NCBI RefSeq assembly: GCF_017311165.1
Contig: NZ_CP062973.1
Location: 868,001 to 932,000 of the forward strand
Origin: Psychroflexus sp. ALD_RP9
GTDB lineage: Bacteria; Bacteroidota; Bacteroidia; Flavobacteriales; Flavobacteriaceae
Direction of reading: 5' to 3'
Length of the DNA: 64,000 nucleotides
Below, one piece after another: positions 18,259-25,449 of the stretch (positions within the stretch are counted from its first letter, which is position 1; each line of letters starts with the position of its first letter). A model generated the notes under the pieces. It saw only the letters and a list, made by a program, of their open reading frames with translations. It was not told the origin of the DNA and made no database searches. A program made the position numbers and the translations under genes.

Positions 18259-18302
18259 AAGCCTAAAAAAATCTAATTTTACAATATCTTAAAATTGAAT
18301 CT

Positions 18303-19346
18303 ATGCTTAAAAAGAGTTTACTCGTTGTAATTACAGTCGTACTAAGCATTAAAGTTTATGCGCAAAAAAAGGAGTATAAAGTTAACACTATCGCCTTTTA
18401 TAATCTTGAAAATTTATTCGACACTATTAACGATGTCACTAAAAATGATGAGGCCAGCCCAATTATGGAAATGAGTGAAGGTGTACGCGCTAGCGTTTAC
18501 GAAAAAAAACAAAAAAATATGGCTCGCGTTATCAGTAGAATTGGTTTTGATTTGGCTCAAAATGCGCCAGCAATTGTTGGTGTTTGCGAAGTAGAAAACT
18601 TTGATGTATTACAAGACTTGGTCAATCAACCCGCTTTAAAAAAGTATAATTACGGAATTATACATTATGACTCTCCTGATGAACGAGGAATTGACAATGC
18701 TCTTCTTTACCAAAAAGCCATTTTTAAACCAACCTTTAGCGACACTGAAGAACTTATTATGTATAGAGGAAGTGACCGCAGTAAAAGAGATTACACAAGA
18801 GATCAGCTTTACGTAAAAGGCTTGCTTGATGGTGAAGAAATGCATTTTTTAGTGAATCATTGGCCTTCACGCGGAAGTTCTGAAGCCAAAAGAATTTTAG
18901 CAGCAAAATCATCTCGATCTGTGGTCGACTCTATTCAGGGTGCAGATCCTTATGCTAAAATTATGATAATGGGCGATTTTAATGACGGCCCATATAATAA
19001 AAGTATCACCGAAAATTTATTAGGTGTAGGCAAAAGGCGTCAGGTTAAACTAAAAGAACTTTACAATCCTTTTGATAAAATATACAAACAAGGTATTGGC
19101 ACAATAGCTTGGAGAGATACCTGGGACTTATTTGATCAAATTATGATGTCTAAATCACTCATCCAAAAAGATTATAGTACATATCAGATGTACAAAGCCA
19201 GCGTATTTAATGCTAATTTCTTACAGAATCCTGAAGGGCAATATAAAGGCTATCCGTTCCGTGCATTTGCTGATGGTGGTTTTACAGGCGGTTACAGTGA
19301 CCACTTCCCAGTATTCGTACATATTATTAAAGAGGTCAAGAATTAA
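18303..19346 (+). CDS. Secreted endonuclease/exonuclease/phosphatase family protein
   Basis: This 347-residue metal-dependent phosphodiesterase fold follows a clear signal peptide (VVLSIKVYAQ). Family motifs are in order: FYNLENLFDT near 32-41 (Asn metal ligand), VGVCEVEN near 94-101 (catalytic Glu), VNHWPSRG near 184-191, IMGDFNDGP near 222-230 (Asp/Asn) and GGYSDHFPVF near 330 (Asp-His dyad). The family includes DNases, phosphodiesterases and inositol-phosphate phosphatases, and sequence alone does not give the substrate. It is secreted, monocistronic and divergent from the TonB receptor/DUF5689 pair. A role in breaking down extracellular nucleic acid is a reasonable inference. Confidence 0.88.
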   Translation: MLKKSLLVVITVVLSIKVYAQKKEYKVNTIAFYNLENLFDTINDVTKNDEASPIMEMSEGVRASVYEKKQKNMARVISRIGFDLAQNAPAIVGVCEVENFDVLQDLVNQPALKKYNYGIIHYDSPDERGIDNALLYQKAIFKPTFSDTEELIMYRGSDRSKRDYTRDQLYVKGLLDGEEMHFLVNHWPSRGSSEAKRILAAKSSRSVVDSIQGADPYAKIMIMGDFNDGPYNKSITENLLGVGKRRQVKLKELYNPFDKIYKQGIGTIAWRDTWDLFDQIMMSKSLIQKDYSTYQMYKASVFNANFLQNPEGQYKGYPFRAFADGGFTGGYSDHFPVFVHIIKEVKN

Positions 19347-19374
19347 TGACACTACTTAGTTAAATGAATGAACT

Positions 19375-19403
19375 AAAAAAGCCTCGATAATCGAGGCTTT
19401 TTT
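19375..19403. terminator. Bidirectional terminator between nuclease-family gene and atpG
   Basis: A perfect 7-bp stem GCCTCGA/TCGAGGC (19381-19387 and 19391-19397) has a TAA loop, with six A before and six T after. It serves the convergent genes on both sides. Confidence 0.92.
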
Positions 19404-19425
19404 AATTTTAATAGATATATTAACT

Positions 19426-20289
19426 TTATGAGCTTAATGCTTCTGCTCCAGCAACAATTTCTAAAATTTCATTTGTAATCGCAGCTTGACGTGCTTTATT
19501 ATATGATAATTTTAAACCATCCCTAAGCTCTGTAGCATTATCGGTTGCTTTATGCATAGCTGTCATTCGTGCTCCATGCTCAGAAGCAATTGAATCACGA
19601 AGCGCTTTAAATAATTGAATTTTTAAAGACTTTGGTATTAACTCATTTAAAATTTCAACCTTGCTTGGCTCATAAATATACTCTGTTGAAGCAGTATCTT
19701 GCGGCGTTTCAGTTGAAGTTTCTAATGGTAAAAACTGTTCAGCCTTAACTATTTGTGTTGCTGCGTTTTTAAAGCTATTGTAAACCAAGATAATTTTATC
19801 ATAGGTTTTATCTTCATAAGCTTTCATAATATATTCAGCAATCTCAGCAACATCTTCATAAGTCGGATTCTCAGTTACTTCGGTATTAACATCAATAACA
19901 GAATGCTTTTTCTGCAATATGTCATTTGCTTTTTTACCGATGCTAAACAATTCAACCTTAGCAGAAGCATATTCATTCACAACTGCATTAGTTCGTTTTA
20001 CAATGTTCGAGTTGAATGCGCCGGCTAAACCTCTGTTTGAAGAAATGGGAACAATTAATACCTTTTCAACTGGTCTTACCTGAGTATAAGGACTTTGAGC
20101 ATCACCTTCTAAAGATGCGCTTAAATTCTGAAGAAGTTCTGTCAACTTTTCAGCGTAAGGACGCATTTTAGTGATGGCATCTTGAGCCTTATTCAACTTT
20201 GCAGCCGAAACCATTTTCATGGCACTCGTGATCTGCATCGTTGATGATACCGAGGTAATTCTGTTTCTTAATTCTTTTAAATTAGCCAT
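19426..20289 (-). CDS. atpG: F1Fo ATP synthase gamma subunit
   Basis: This is the central rotor shaft of F1, 287 residues. The conserved N-terminal helix (LKELRNRITSVSSTMQITSAMKMV) and the C-terminal helix with MTAMHKATDNATELRDGLKL are both intact. They form the coiled coil that turns inside the alpha3beta3 ring. It is the last gene of the operon: no atpD or atpC follows, and a bidirectional terminator lies 23 bp beyond the stop. In Bacteroidota the beta and epsilon genes usually form a separate atpDC unit, which agrees with what is seen. Confidence 0.98.
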   Translation of the reverse strand: MANLKELRNRITSVSSTMQITSAMKMVSAAKLNKAQDAITKMRPYAEKLTELLQNLSASLEGDAQSPYTQVRPVEKVLIVPISSNRGLAGAFNSNIVKRTNAVVNEYASAKVELFSIGKKANDILQKKHSVIDVNTEVTENPTYEDVAEIAEYIMKAYEDKTYDKIILVYNSFKNAATQIVKAEQFLPLETSTETPQDTASTEYIYEPSKVEILNELIPKSLKIQLFKALRDSIASEHGARMTAMHKATDNATELRDGLKLSYNKARQAAITNEILEIVAGAEALSS

Positions 20290-20304
20290 AAGCTAAATGA
20301 TATT

Positions 20305-21885
20305 TTAGGCTTTATATTTTGAAGCAACTTCCTTAGCAGCACTTTCTAAAGCATCAGTTGCTTCATCGGTTAACTTACCAGATTTTAATGTTTTTAGAGC
20401 ATCCTTGTGTTTTGCTTCTAAGAAATTGATGTAGTCAGTTTCAAATTCACGAACACGTTCTACAGGAACTTCTTTCAATAAGTTTTTAGTCCCTAAATAA
20501 ACTGAAGCGATTTGATGCTCGACAGGAAAAGGGTTAGATTCTGATTGCTTTAGCAGCTCTACATTACGTTTACCTTTTTCAATTGTACTTTGTGTTGATG
20601 CATCTAAATCTGAACCAAACTTAGCAAAAGCTTCAAGTTCACGATATTGTGCTTGATCAAGTTTTAATGTTCCTGCAACCTTTTTCATTGATTTAATTTG
20701 GGCTGAACCACCAACACGCGAAACAGAAATACCAACATCAATCGCAGGTCTAACACCTGAGTTAAACAAATCGGTTGTTAAGAAAATCTGGCCATCAGTA
20801 ATTGAAATTACATTTGTAGGAATATAAGCCGAAACATCAGCTGCTTGAGTTTCGATAATTGGTAAAGCAGTTAAAGAACCACCACCTTTTACTTTATCTT
20901 TTAATTGCTCAGGCAAGTCGTTCATTTGACTTGCTATTTTATCATCGTTAATGATTTTAGCTGAACGCTCTAATAATCTAGAGTGCAAGAAGAAAACGTC
21001 ACCAGGATAAGCTTCACGACCTGGAGGCCTTCTCAATAAAAGAGACACCTCACGGTAAGCTACCGCTTGTTTAGATAAATCATCATAAACAATTAATGCA
21101 GGACGACCTGTATCTCTAAAGTATTCGCCAATTGCAGCACCTGCCATTGGTGCATAAACTTGCATTGGTGCAGGATCAGAAGCATTAGCAGCAACAATCG
21201 TTGTGTAAGCAAGTGCGCCTTTCTCTTCTAATAAATTAGCAATTCCTGCAACTGTAGAAGCTTTTTGCCCAATAGCAACGTAGATACAGTAAACAGGCTC
21301 TCCTCTATCGTAAAATTCTTTTTGATTTAAAATGGTATCGATACAAACCGTGGTTTTCCCTGTCTGTCTATCTCCAATAACCAATTCACGCTGACCACGA
21401 CCTACAGGAACCATGGCATCAATAGCTTTAACACCAGTCTGCATAGGTTCGGAAACAGGCTCACGATAAATAACGCCTGGCGCTTTACGCTCAAGCGGCA
21501 TTTTAATGGTTTCGCCTTCAATAGCACCTTTACCATCAATTGGTTGACCTAGTGTATTAACAACTCGGCCAACAATACCTTCACCAACGTTAATTGATGC
21601 AATTTGATTAGTTCGTTTAACTGTATCGCCTTCAGTGATTTCGACAGAAGAACCTAAAATAACTACACCAACACTGTCGGCTTCAAGATTTAGTATCATT
21701 CCCTCTAAACCACTTTCAAACTGAACGAGTTCACCATATTCTGCGTTAGTTAAGCCGTAAACGTTAGCAATACCATCACCAACTTTTAAAACTGTTCCAA
21801 CTTCTTCTAATGATGCTTCTGATTCGAAGCCTGAAATTTGCTTTTTTAAAATTGCCGAAACTTCAGCAGGATTTACTTCAGCCAT
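20305..21885 (-). CDS. atpA: F1Fo ATP synthase alpha subunit
   Basis: This is the non-catalytic nucleotide-binding subunit of F1, 526 residues. P-loop GDRQTGKT lies near 171-178 and the alpha signature [14 protein letters not shown] near 376-389, with the N-terminal beta-barrel ([18 protein letters not shown]) in front. Alpha subunits alternate with beta to form the hexamer and carry regulatory Mg-ATP sites. The gene stands between atpH and atpG as in most bacteria, with 38 and 15 bp gaps. Its length is slightly above the E. coli 513, as is usual in this phylum. Confidence 0.99.
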   Translation of the reverse strand: MAEVNPAEVSAILKKQISGFESEASLEEVGTVLKVGDGIANVYGLTNAEYGELVQFESGLEGMILNLEADSVGVVILGSSVEITEGDTVKRTNQIASINVGEGIVGRVVNTLGQPIDGKGAIEGETIKMPLERKAPGVIYREPVSEPMQTGVKAIDAMVPVGRGQRELVIGDRQTGKTTVCIDTILNQKEFYDRGEPVYCIYVAIGQKASTVAGIANLLEEKGALAYTTIVAANASDPAPMQVYAPMAGAAIGEYFRDTGRPALIVYDDLSKQAVAYREVSLLLRRPPGREAYPGDVFFLHSRLLERSAKIINDDKIASQMNDLPEQLKDKVKGGGSLTALPIIETQAADVSAYIPTNVISITDGQIFLTTDLFNSGVRPAIDVGISVSRVGGSAQIKSMKKVAGTLKLDQAQYRELEAFAKFGSDLDASTQSTIEKGKRNVELLKQSESNPFPVEHQIASVYLGTKNLLKEVPVERVREFETDYINFLEAKHKDALKTLKSGKLTDEATDALESAAKEVASKYKA

Positions 21886-21923
21886 AACTTATAATTGCGT
21901 TAATTGGTCTTGTTGACCGTTGC

Positions 21924-22454
21924 TTATTTTAATAATTTTCGTTTTAAGGTGTTTAAATTACCTTGTACACTTGCGTCAAATTGCAAGTCGTTTACTCTTA
22001 GGATAAATCCGCCGAGTATATTTTGATCTATGATATTAGTAATCGTCGCAGTATTACCTGTGATTGCTTTTACTTTTGCTTGTACTTTTTCTTCAATAGC
22101 TTTTGTCATTTTTACTGCAGTAGTAACTTGAGCGTCTTGTAAATTATTCAATTGTTTATAATGAACTATAAATTCATCAGCTACAAGGCTCAAAATACTT
22201 ATACGCTTGTTATCACATAGGACTTCGAAAAAATCAAGTACAATTTTATCTGCAGAAGAAAAAACTTCTTTGAGAACAGCAAGTTTATCTGTAAGACTTA
22301 CAACTGGACTATGCAAAACAGCTTTTAAGTCTTTATTTTGCGTAGTTGTTGTAAGTATATTCTGCATTTGCTTATAGACTGTATCAAGAATACCACTTTC
22401 TTGAGACAATTCTACTAGTGCTTTTGCATATCGTTTAGCAGCTCTTCTACTCAT
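21924..22454 (-). CDS. atpH: F1Fo ATP synthase delta subunit
   Basis: This is the peripheral-stalk subunit linking the top of F1 to the b dimer, 176 residues. An N-terminal helical bundle begins RRAAKRYAKALVELSQESG, and the C-terminal conserved block reads IDQNILGGFILRVNDLQFDASVQGNL, the delta/OSCP signature. The gene begins 3 bp after atpF and ends 38 bp before atpA, the normal order. No odd features. Confidence 0.97.
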   Translation of the reverse strand: MSRRAAKRYAKALVELSQESGILDTVYKQMQNILTTTTQNKDLKAVLHSPVVSLTDKLAVLKEVFSSADKIVLDFFEVLCDNKRISILSLVADEFIVHYKQLNNLQDAQVTTAVKMTKAIEEKVQAKVKAITGNTATITNIIDQNILGGFILRVNDLQFDASVQGNLNTLKRKLLK

Positions 22455-22457
22455 AGT

Positions 22458-22958
22458 TTAATTTGCTTTAACGTCTTCTAGCATCTTATTAATTAATTCC
22501 ATTTGTGATTTATCATCACTTAAATCTTGCTTGATGACTTTCTCGGCGATTTGGAGTGAAAGCGTTGCAACTTGCTCATTAATTTCAGAAAGCGCAGCCT
22601 TTTTCTCAGACTGAATCGTTTCTTGTGCTTTTGCTATAATTGCATTTGCTTTTTCAGTAGCATCCTCGGTAGCTTCAGCCATGATTTTTTTCTTCATTTG
22701 CTGAGCTTCTTTTAACATTTCATCACGATCAGCTCTTGCTTCCTGCAACATTTTCTCGTTATCGGCTTTTAAATTAGCCATTTCCTGCTTGGCTTTCTCG
22801 GCAGACTCAAGTGCATTCTTGATACCTTCTTCCCTTGTATTTAAACTATCAAGGATTGGTTTCCAAGCAAACTTTCTTAATAATACTATTAATATTATAA
22901 GAATAATTCCTTGCCAAAAAAACAAACCAAAACTAAAGTCGTTAACTAACTTTTCCAT
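22458..22958 (-). CDS. atpF: F1Fo ATP synthase b subunit
   Basis: This is the membrane-anchored stator subunit, 166 residues. One N-terminal membrane helix (FFWQGIILIILIVLLRKF, about 14-31) is followed by a long charged coiled coil from about 38 to 150. The conserved FAWKPI follows the helix. It is separated from atpE by 78 bp containing a strong hairpin (22985-23027), the only sizeable interruption in the atpB-atpG run. Only one b-type gene is present, so the stator is predicted to be a b homodimer. Confidence 0.97.
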   Translation of the reverse strand: MEKLVNDFSFGLFFWQGIILIILIVLLRKFAWKPILDSLNTREEGIKNALESAEKAKQEMANLKADNEKMLQEARADRDEMLKEAQQMKKKIMAEATEDATEKANAIIAKAQETIQSEKKAALSEINEQVATLSLQIAEKVIKQDLSDDKSQMELINKMLEDVKAN

Positions 22959-22984
22959 TATAAATAATATTCAGATTAATTTGA

Positions 22985-23027
22985 AAACAAACCGCTGTAA
23001 CCAATCGTTACAGGCGGTTTGTTTTTT
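22985..23027 (-). promoter_or_regulatory. Intercistronic hairpin between atpE and atpF
   Basis: ACAAACCGC-TGTAA and TTACA-G-GCGGTTTGT pair over about 14 bp with a single bulged base and a 7-base loop. The element lies within 60 bp of the atpE stop codon. On the minus-strand transcript only four T follow (TGTTTTCAA), so it would be a weak terminator, a 3'-end stabiliser or a processing site that leaves extra atpE message. Either role would raise subunit c over the other subunits. Confidence 0.7.
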
Positions 23028-23036
23028 CATTTTTGC

Positions 23037-23234
23037 TTATGCTTTACCTAAAATAAGTGCAGCGAAAGCTAAACCTTCTAATAAGGCCGCAATAATAATC
23101 ATTGCTGTTTGAATTTTTCCTGAAGCTTCAGGTTGACGAGCAATTGCTTCCATAGCAGAACCACCGATCTTTCCAAGACCCATACCTGCACCGATTACAA
23201 TTAAACCCGCTCCAACTAATACTGGAATTTCCAT
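23037..23234 (-). CDS. atpE: F1Fo ATP synthase c subunit
   Basis: This is the 65-residue proteolipid of the rotor ring, with two membrane helices joined by the polar loop ARQPEA (32-37). The ion-carrying carboxylate is Glu53 in ALLEGLAF. Gly follows it, where sodium-type rings usually have Ser or Thr, so a proton-driven ring is predicted. The glycine-rich first helix (GAGMGLGKIGGSAM) is intact. At 65 residues it is at the short end for subunit c but normal for Bacteroidota. A hairpin follows the stop codon. Confidence 0.97.
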   Translation of the reverse strand: MEIPVLVGAGLIVIGAGMGLGKIGGSAMEAIARQPEASGKIQTAMIIIAALLEGLAFAALILGKA

Positions 23235-23259
23235 AATTTACAATTTATATAGTTAACAA

Positions 23260-24363
23260 TTAAATAATTTCATTTGTTTCAAACTCTTCATCATGAGCAT
23301 GGTCATGCTCTTCTACCGCTAAACCAATAAACAATGCCGATAACATTGTAAAAATATATGCTTGCAGAAAAGCAACTAATAATTCTATCACTGAAATAAA
23401 TAAAGCAAGCGCTAAAGATATTGAGGTATCAGCGTAAACGTTTTTACCAACAAATATCAAAGCAATCAAGCTCATAATCACAACATGACCTGCTGTAATG
23501 TTTGCAAATAGACGAATCATCAATGCAAATGGTTTTGTTAATGTTCCTAATAGCTCTATAGGAATTAAAATAATTTTCATCGGAACTGGAACACCTGGCA
23601 TCCAGAAAATATGCTTCCAGTAATCTTTATTAGCACTAAATTGTGTTATTAAATAAGTAAACAACGCCAAACAAGCTGTTACTGCAATATTACCTGTAAC
23701 ATTAACACCTAGCGGCGTCATACCTAATAAGTTTAGAATCCAAATAAAGAAAAACACAGTTAACAAAAACCCCATGAATTTTCTGTATTTCTTTTCTCCA
23801 ATATTAGGAATCGCAATATCATCTCTAACATAAATAACTAACGGCTCTAGAACACGACCGAAACCTTTAGGCAATTGGGAATTTTTATAGTTTTTAGCCA
23901 AACCGCCAAACATCAATAACAATAAAACCGATGTTAATAGCATGGTAGTTACATTTTTTGTTATCGACAAATCTAAAGGCTTAGAATTTGTAGGGTGATT
24001 ATCTTCATCTAAAGATATGGTTCCTTCAGCGTCGGTTTTATAAATTTTACCATGATAGATTTTGTAATAATTTCCTTCAACTTCGGCAACGGTTTCGCCA
24101 TGATGAAATTTAGAAGATAAAAAAACCTTTAAGCCGTCATCTATTAATATAATTGGCAAAGGGAAACCAAAATGCTCTCCAGTTTCACCATCACTGTAGA
24201 AATTAAAATCGTATGAGTCTTGTAAGTGATGATCGATGTAAGCATCAATTTCTGACTTTGAGTCTACAGCGCCTTTACTTTCTTCATCACCTTTAGCGAA
24301 TGTGTTAAGTGAACAAAAGACAACTAAACTTAAGATAAACTTGGTCATACTGAAGTTTTGCAT
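23260..24363 (-). CDS. atpB: F1Fo ATP synthase a subunit
   Basis: This is the stator channel subunit that passes protons to the c-ring. A cleavable-looking signal peptide (FILSLVVFCSLNTFA) is followed by a long periplasmic segment of about 110 residues typical of Bacteroidota, then five to six helices. The essential Arg lies in PFALMIRLFANITAGHVV. A His/Asp/Glu-rich tail (EEHDHAHDEEFE) ends the protein. The reading frame opens with an ATG at 24399, but a TACATTTG promoter element at 24397-24404 would start transcription near 24391, so I use the ATG at 24363; 24348 is also possible. Confidence 0.93.
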   Translation of the reverse strand: MQNFSMTKFILSLVVFCSLNTFAKGDEESKGAVDSKSEIDAYIDHHLQDSYDFNFYSDGETGEHFGFPLPIILIDDGLKVFLSSKFHHGETVAEVEGNYYKIYHGKIYKTDAEGTISLDEDNHPTNSKPLDLSITKNVTTMLLTSVLLLLMFGGLAKNYKNSQLPKGFGRVLEPLVIYVRDDIAIPNIGEKKYRKFMGFLLTVFFFIWILNLLGMTPLGVNVTGNIAVTACLALFTYLITQFSANKDYWKHIFWMPGVPVPMKIILIPIELLGTLTKPFALMIRLFANITAGHVVIMSLIALIFVGKNVYADTSISLALALFISVIELLVAFLQAYIFTMLSALFIGLAVEEHDHAHDEEFETNEII

Positions 24364-24396
24364 TTGTATTGCGTTAATTCTTTTCAAATTTGGGTG

Positions 24397-24404
24397 CAAA
24401 TGTA
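24397..24404 (-). promoter_or_regulatory. Promoter -7 element in front of atpB
   Basis: On the minus strand this reads TACATTTG, an exact TAnnTTTG match, in the 67-bp gap between the AtpI-like gene and atpB. The predicted start near 24391 rules out the outermost ATG of atpB (24399). The structural genes atpB-E-F-H-A-G can thus be made independently of the upstream porW-bactofilin-atpZ genes. No TTG lies at the normal -33 spacing. Confidence 0.5.
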
Positions 24405-24466
24405 ATTAAATAATCTAAATATTTTGCATCAAATTTTGAGAAGTTTTTAAAGGCTAAGAAGTCGTT

Positions 24467-24850
24467 TTATTCCTTAAATGACAATTTATCGAGAATTTGC
24501 TTTGTTACTATGATTTCATAGACTACTGATGCAAAATAGGGTAGAAAAAAAGCTATAAATTGTGAAGCTTCAATTTCTATTGCTTTATAGTATTTTAAAA
24601 TTAAGAATAAAGCTATTTTAACTGAAGCAAAACCTAGAAATATAAACCCGATTTGATGTTTAAAGAGTTCGCCTAAAAGCAAAACTAAGGCTAGATATAT
24701 TGAAGTTATCAAGCCGTTGAAACCATAACACCAATACATTAAATTATAATTTTCAATAGGTTCAAAAAAACGATTTACAACTAACAGTATTAGCATTATT
24801 AGCAAGTAAACTAAAATGTTTAAAATTGGCTTGGAGCTTAAATTATTCAT
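24467..24850 (-). CDS. Four-helix membrane protein, AtpI-like (DUF6168 type)
   Basis: This 127-residue protein has four hydrophobic stretches (about 10-27, 36-60, 65-88, 96-118) and short polar ends. The length, helix count and place between atpZ and atpB match AtpI, the accessory protein that helps c-ring assembly or Mg2+ supply in other bacteria. Sequence similarity is too weak for me to assert AtpI. Flavobacterial proteins at this position are usually assigned to DUF6168. Its ATG overlaps the end of atpZ by 8 bp, so expression is coupled. Confidence 0.7.
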   Translation of the reverse strand: MNNLSSKPILNILVYLLIMLILLVVNRFFEPIENYNLMYWCYGFNGLITSIYLALVLLLGELFKHQIGFIFLGFASVKIALFLILKYYKAIEIEASQFIAFFLPYFASVVYEIIVTKQILDKLSFKE

Positions 24851-25076
24851 TATTAATCTTGTTAAGTTGTTTTACAGCCGAATAAATTGAAGCAATTAAA
24901 CCTAAAATTACTAAACCAAATGAAAAGTAAGGTTTTGAAGTCTCGTACTTTGCATCTAGTAAACCACCAAGATAAGCCATTACATAAACAATAACGCCGA
25001 TTTGTAAACCTAAACCTGTGAAGAACAGCCAAGAATTAGGCTGATTGTTCTTTTTGTTTTGTTTTTTTGTCATCAC
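24843..25076 (-). CDS. atpZ: AtpZ/AtpI family protein
   Basis: This 77-residue membrane protein has two helices (about 16-37 and 49-68) and Lys/Asn-rich ends. The Gly-rich first helix (LFFTGLGLQIGVIVYVMAYLGG) and the short loop before the second helix are characteristic of AtpZ/AtpI, small proteins encoded before ATP synthase genes and thought to help c-ring assembly or cation handling. The start lies 41 bp inside the end of the bactofilin gene in another frame, so translation is probably coupled. No later Met gives a sensible protein. Confidence 0.85.
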   Translation of the reverse strand: MMTKKQNKKNNQPNSWLFFTGLGLQIGVIVYVMAYLGGLLDAKYETSKPYFSFGLVILGLIASIYSAVKQLNKINNE

Positions 25077-25446
25077 TAGTTAGTGATTTTACAGCACTTT
25101 TCATTGTGCAAGTTGCGTTAAAAATAGCGCCTGGCTCTACCGAAAGCTGATCGACAAAAACTTCACCTTCAATTTGTGCCTTAGACCGAAGAATTAGTAA
25201 GGACTTCGCATGTAATTTACCTTTAAAAACACCTTCAAAATCTGCACTATCGCATTCTATTTCGCCGTTAACTACGCCAGATTTTCCAACAACAATTTTT
25301 CCTTGTGTTTTTATGGTACCTTCTAATGTACCTTCTATCCTAAAACTACCTTGAGACTCAATATCGCCTTTAAAAGTACTACCTTGAGCGATTTTATTTT
25401 GTTCTTTAGTTAAGTCTGGTTCTTGCTTTTTTTTATCTGAAAACAT
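25036..25446 (-). CDS. Bactofilin (polymer-forming cytoskeletal protein)
   Basis: This 136-residue bactofilin has a short charged N-terminus, then a right-handed beta-helix core (about 20-115) with the repeating pattern GSFRIEGTLEGTIKTQGKIVV and GEIECDSADFEGVFKG. A Lys-rich tail follows. Bactofilins form nucleotide-independent filaments that organise cell-wall enzymes or envelope machines. It stands 3 bp after porW/sprE and overlaps atpZ. The pairing with a T9SS/gliding lipoprotein suggests a possible spatial role for that system, which is inference. Confidence 0.93.
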   Translation of the reverse strand: MFSDKKKQEPDLTKEQNKIAQGSTFKGDIESQGSFRIEGTLEGTIKTQGKIVVGKSGVVNGEIECDSADFEGVFKGKLHAKSLLILRSKAQIEGEVFVDQLSVEPGAIFNATCTMKSAVKSLTSDDKKTKQKEQSA

Positions 25447-25449
25447 TTG

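Noticed and set aside
24364..24399. Outermost ATG of atpB at 24399
   Set aside because: A -7 promoter element overlaps it and the added residues precede, rather than form, the signal peptide.
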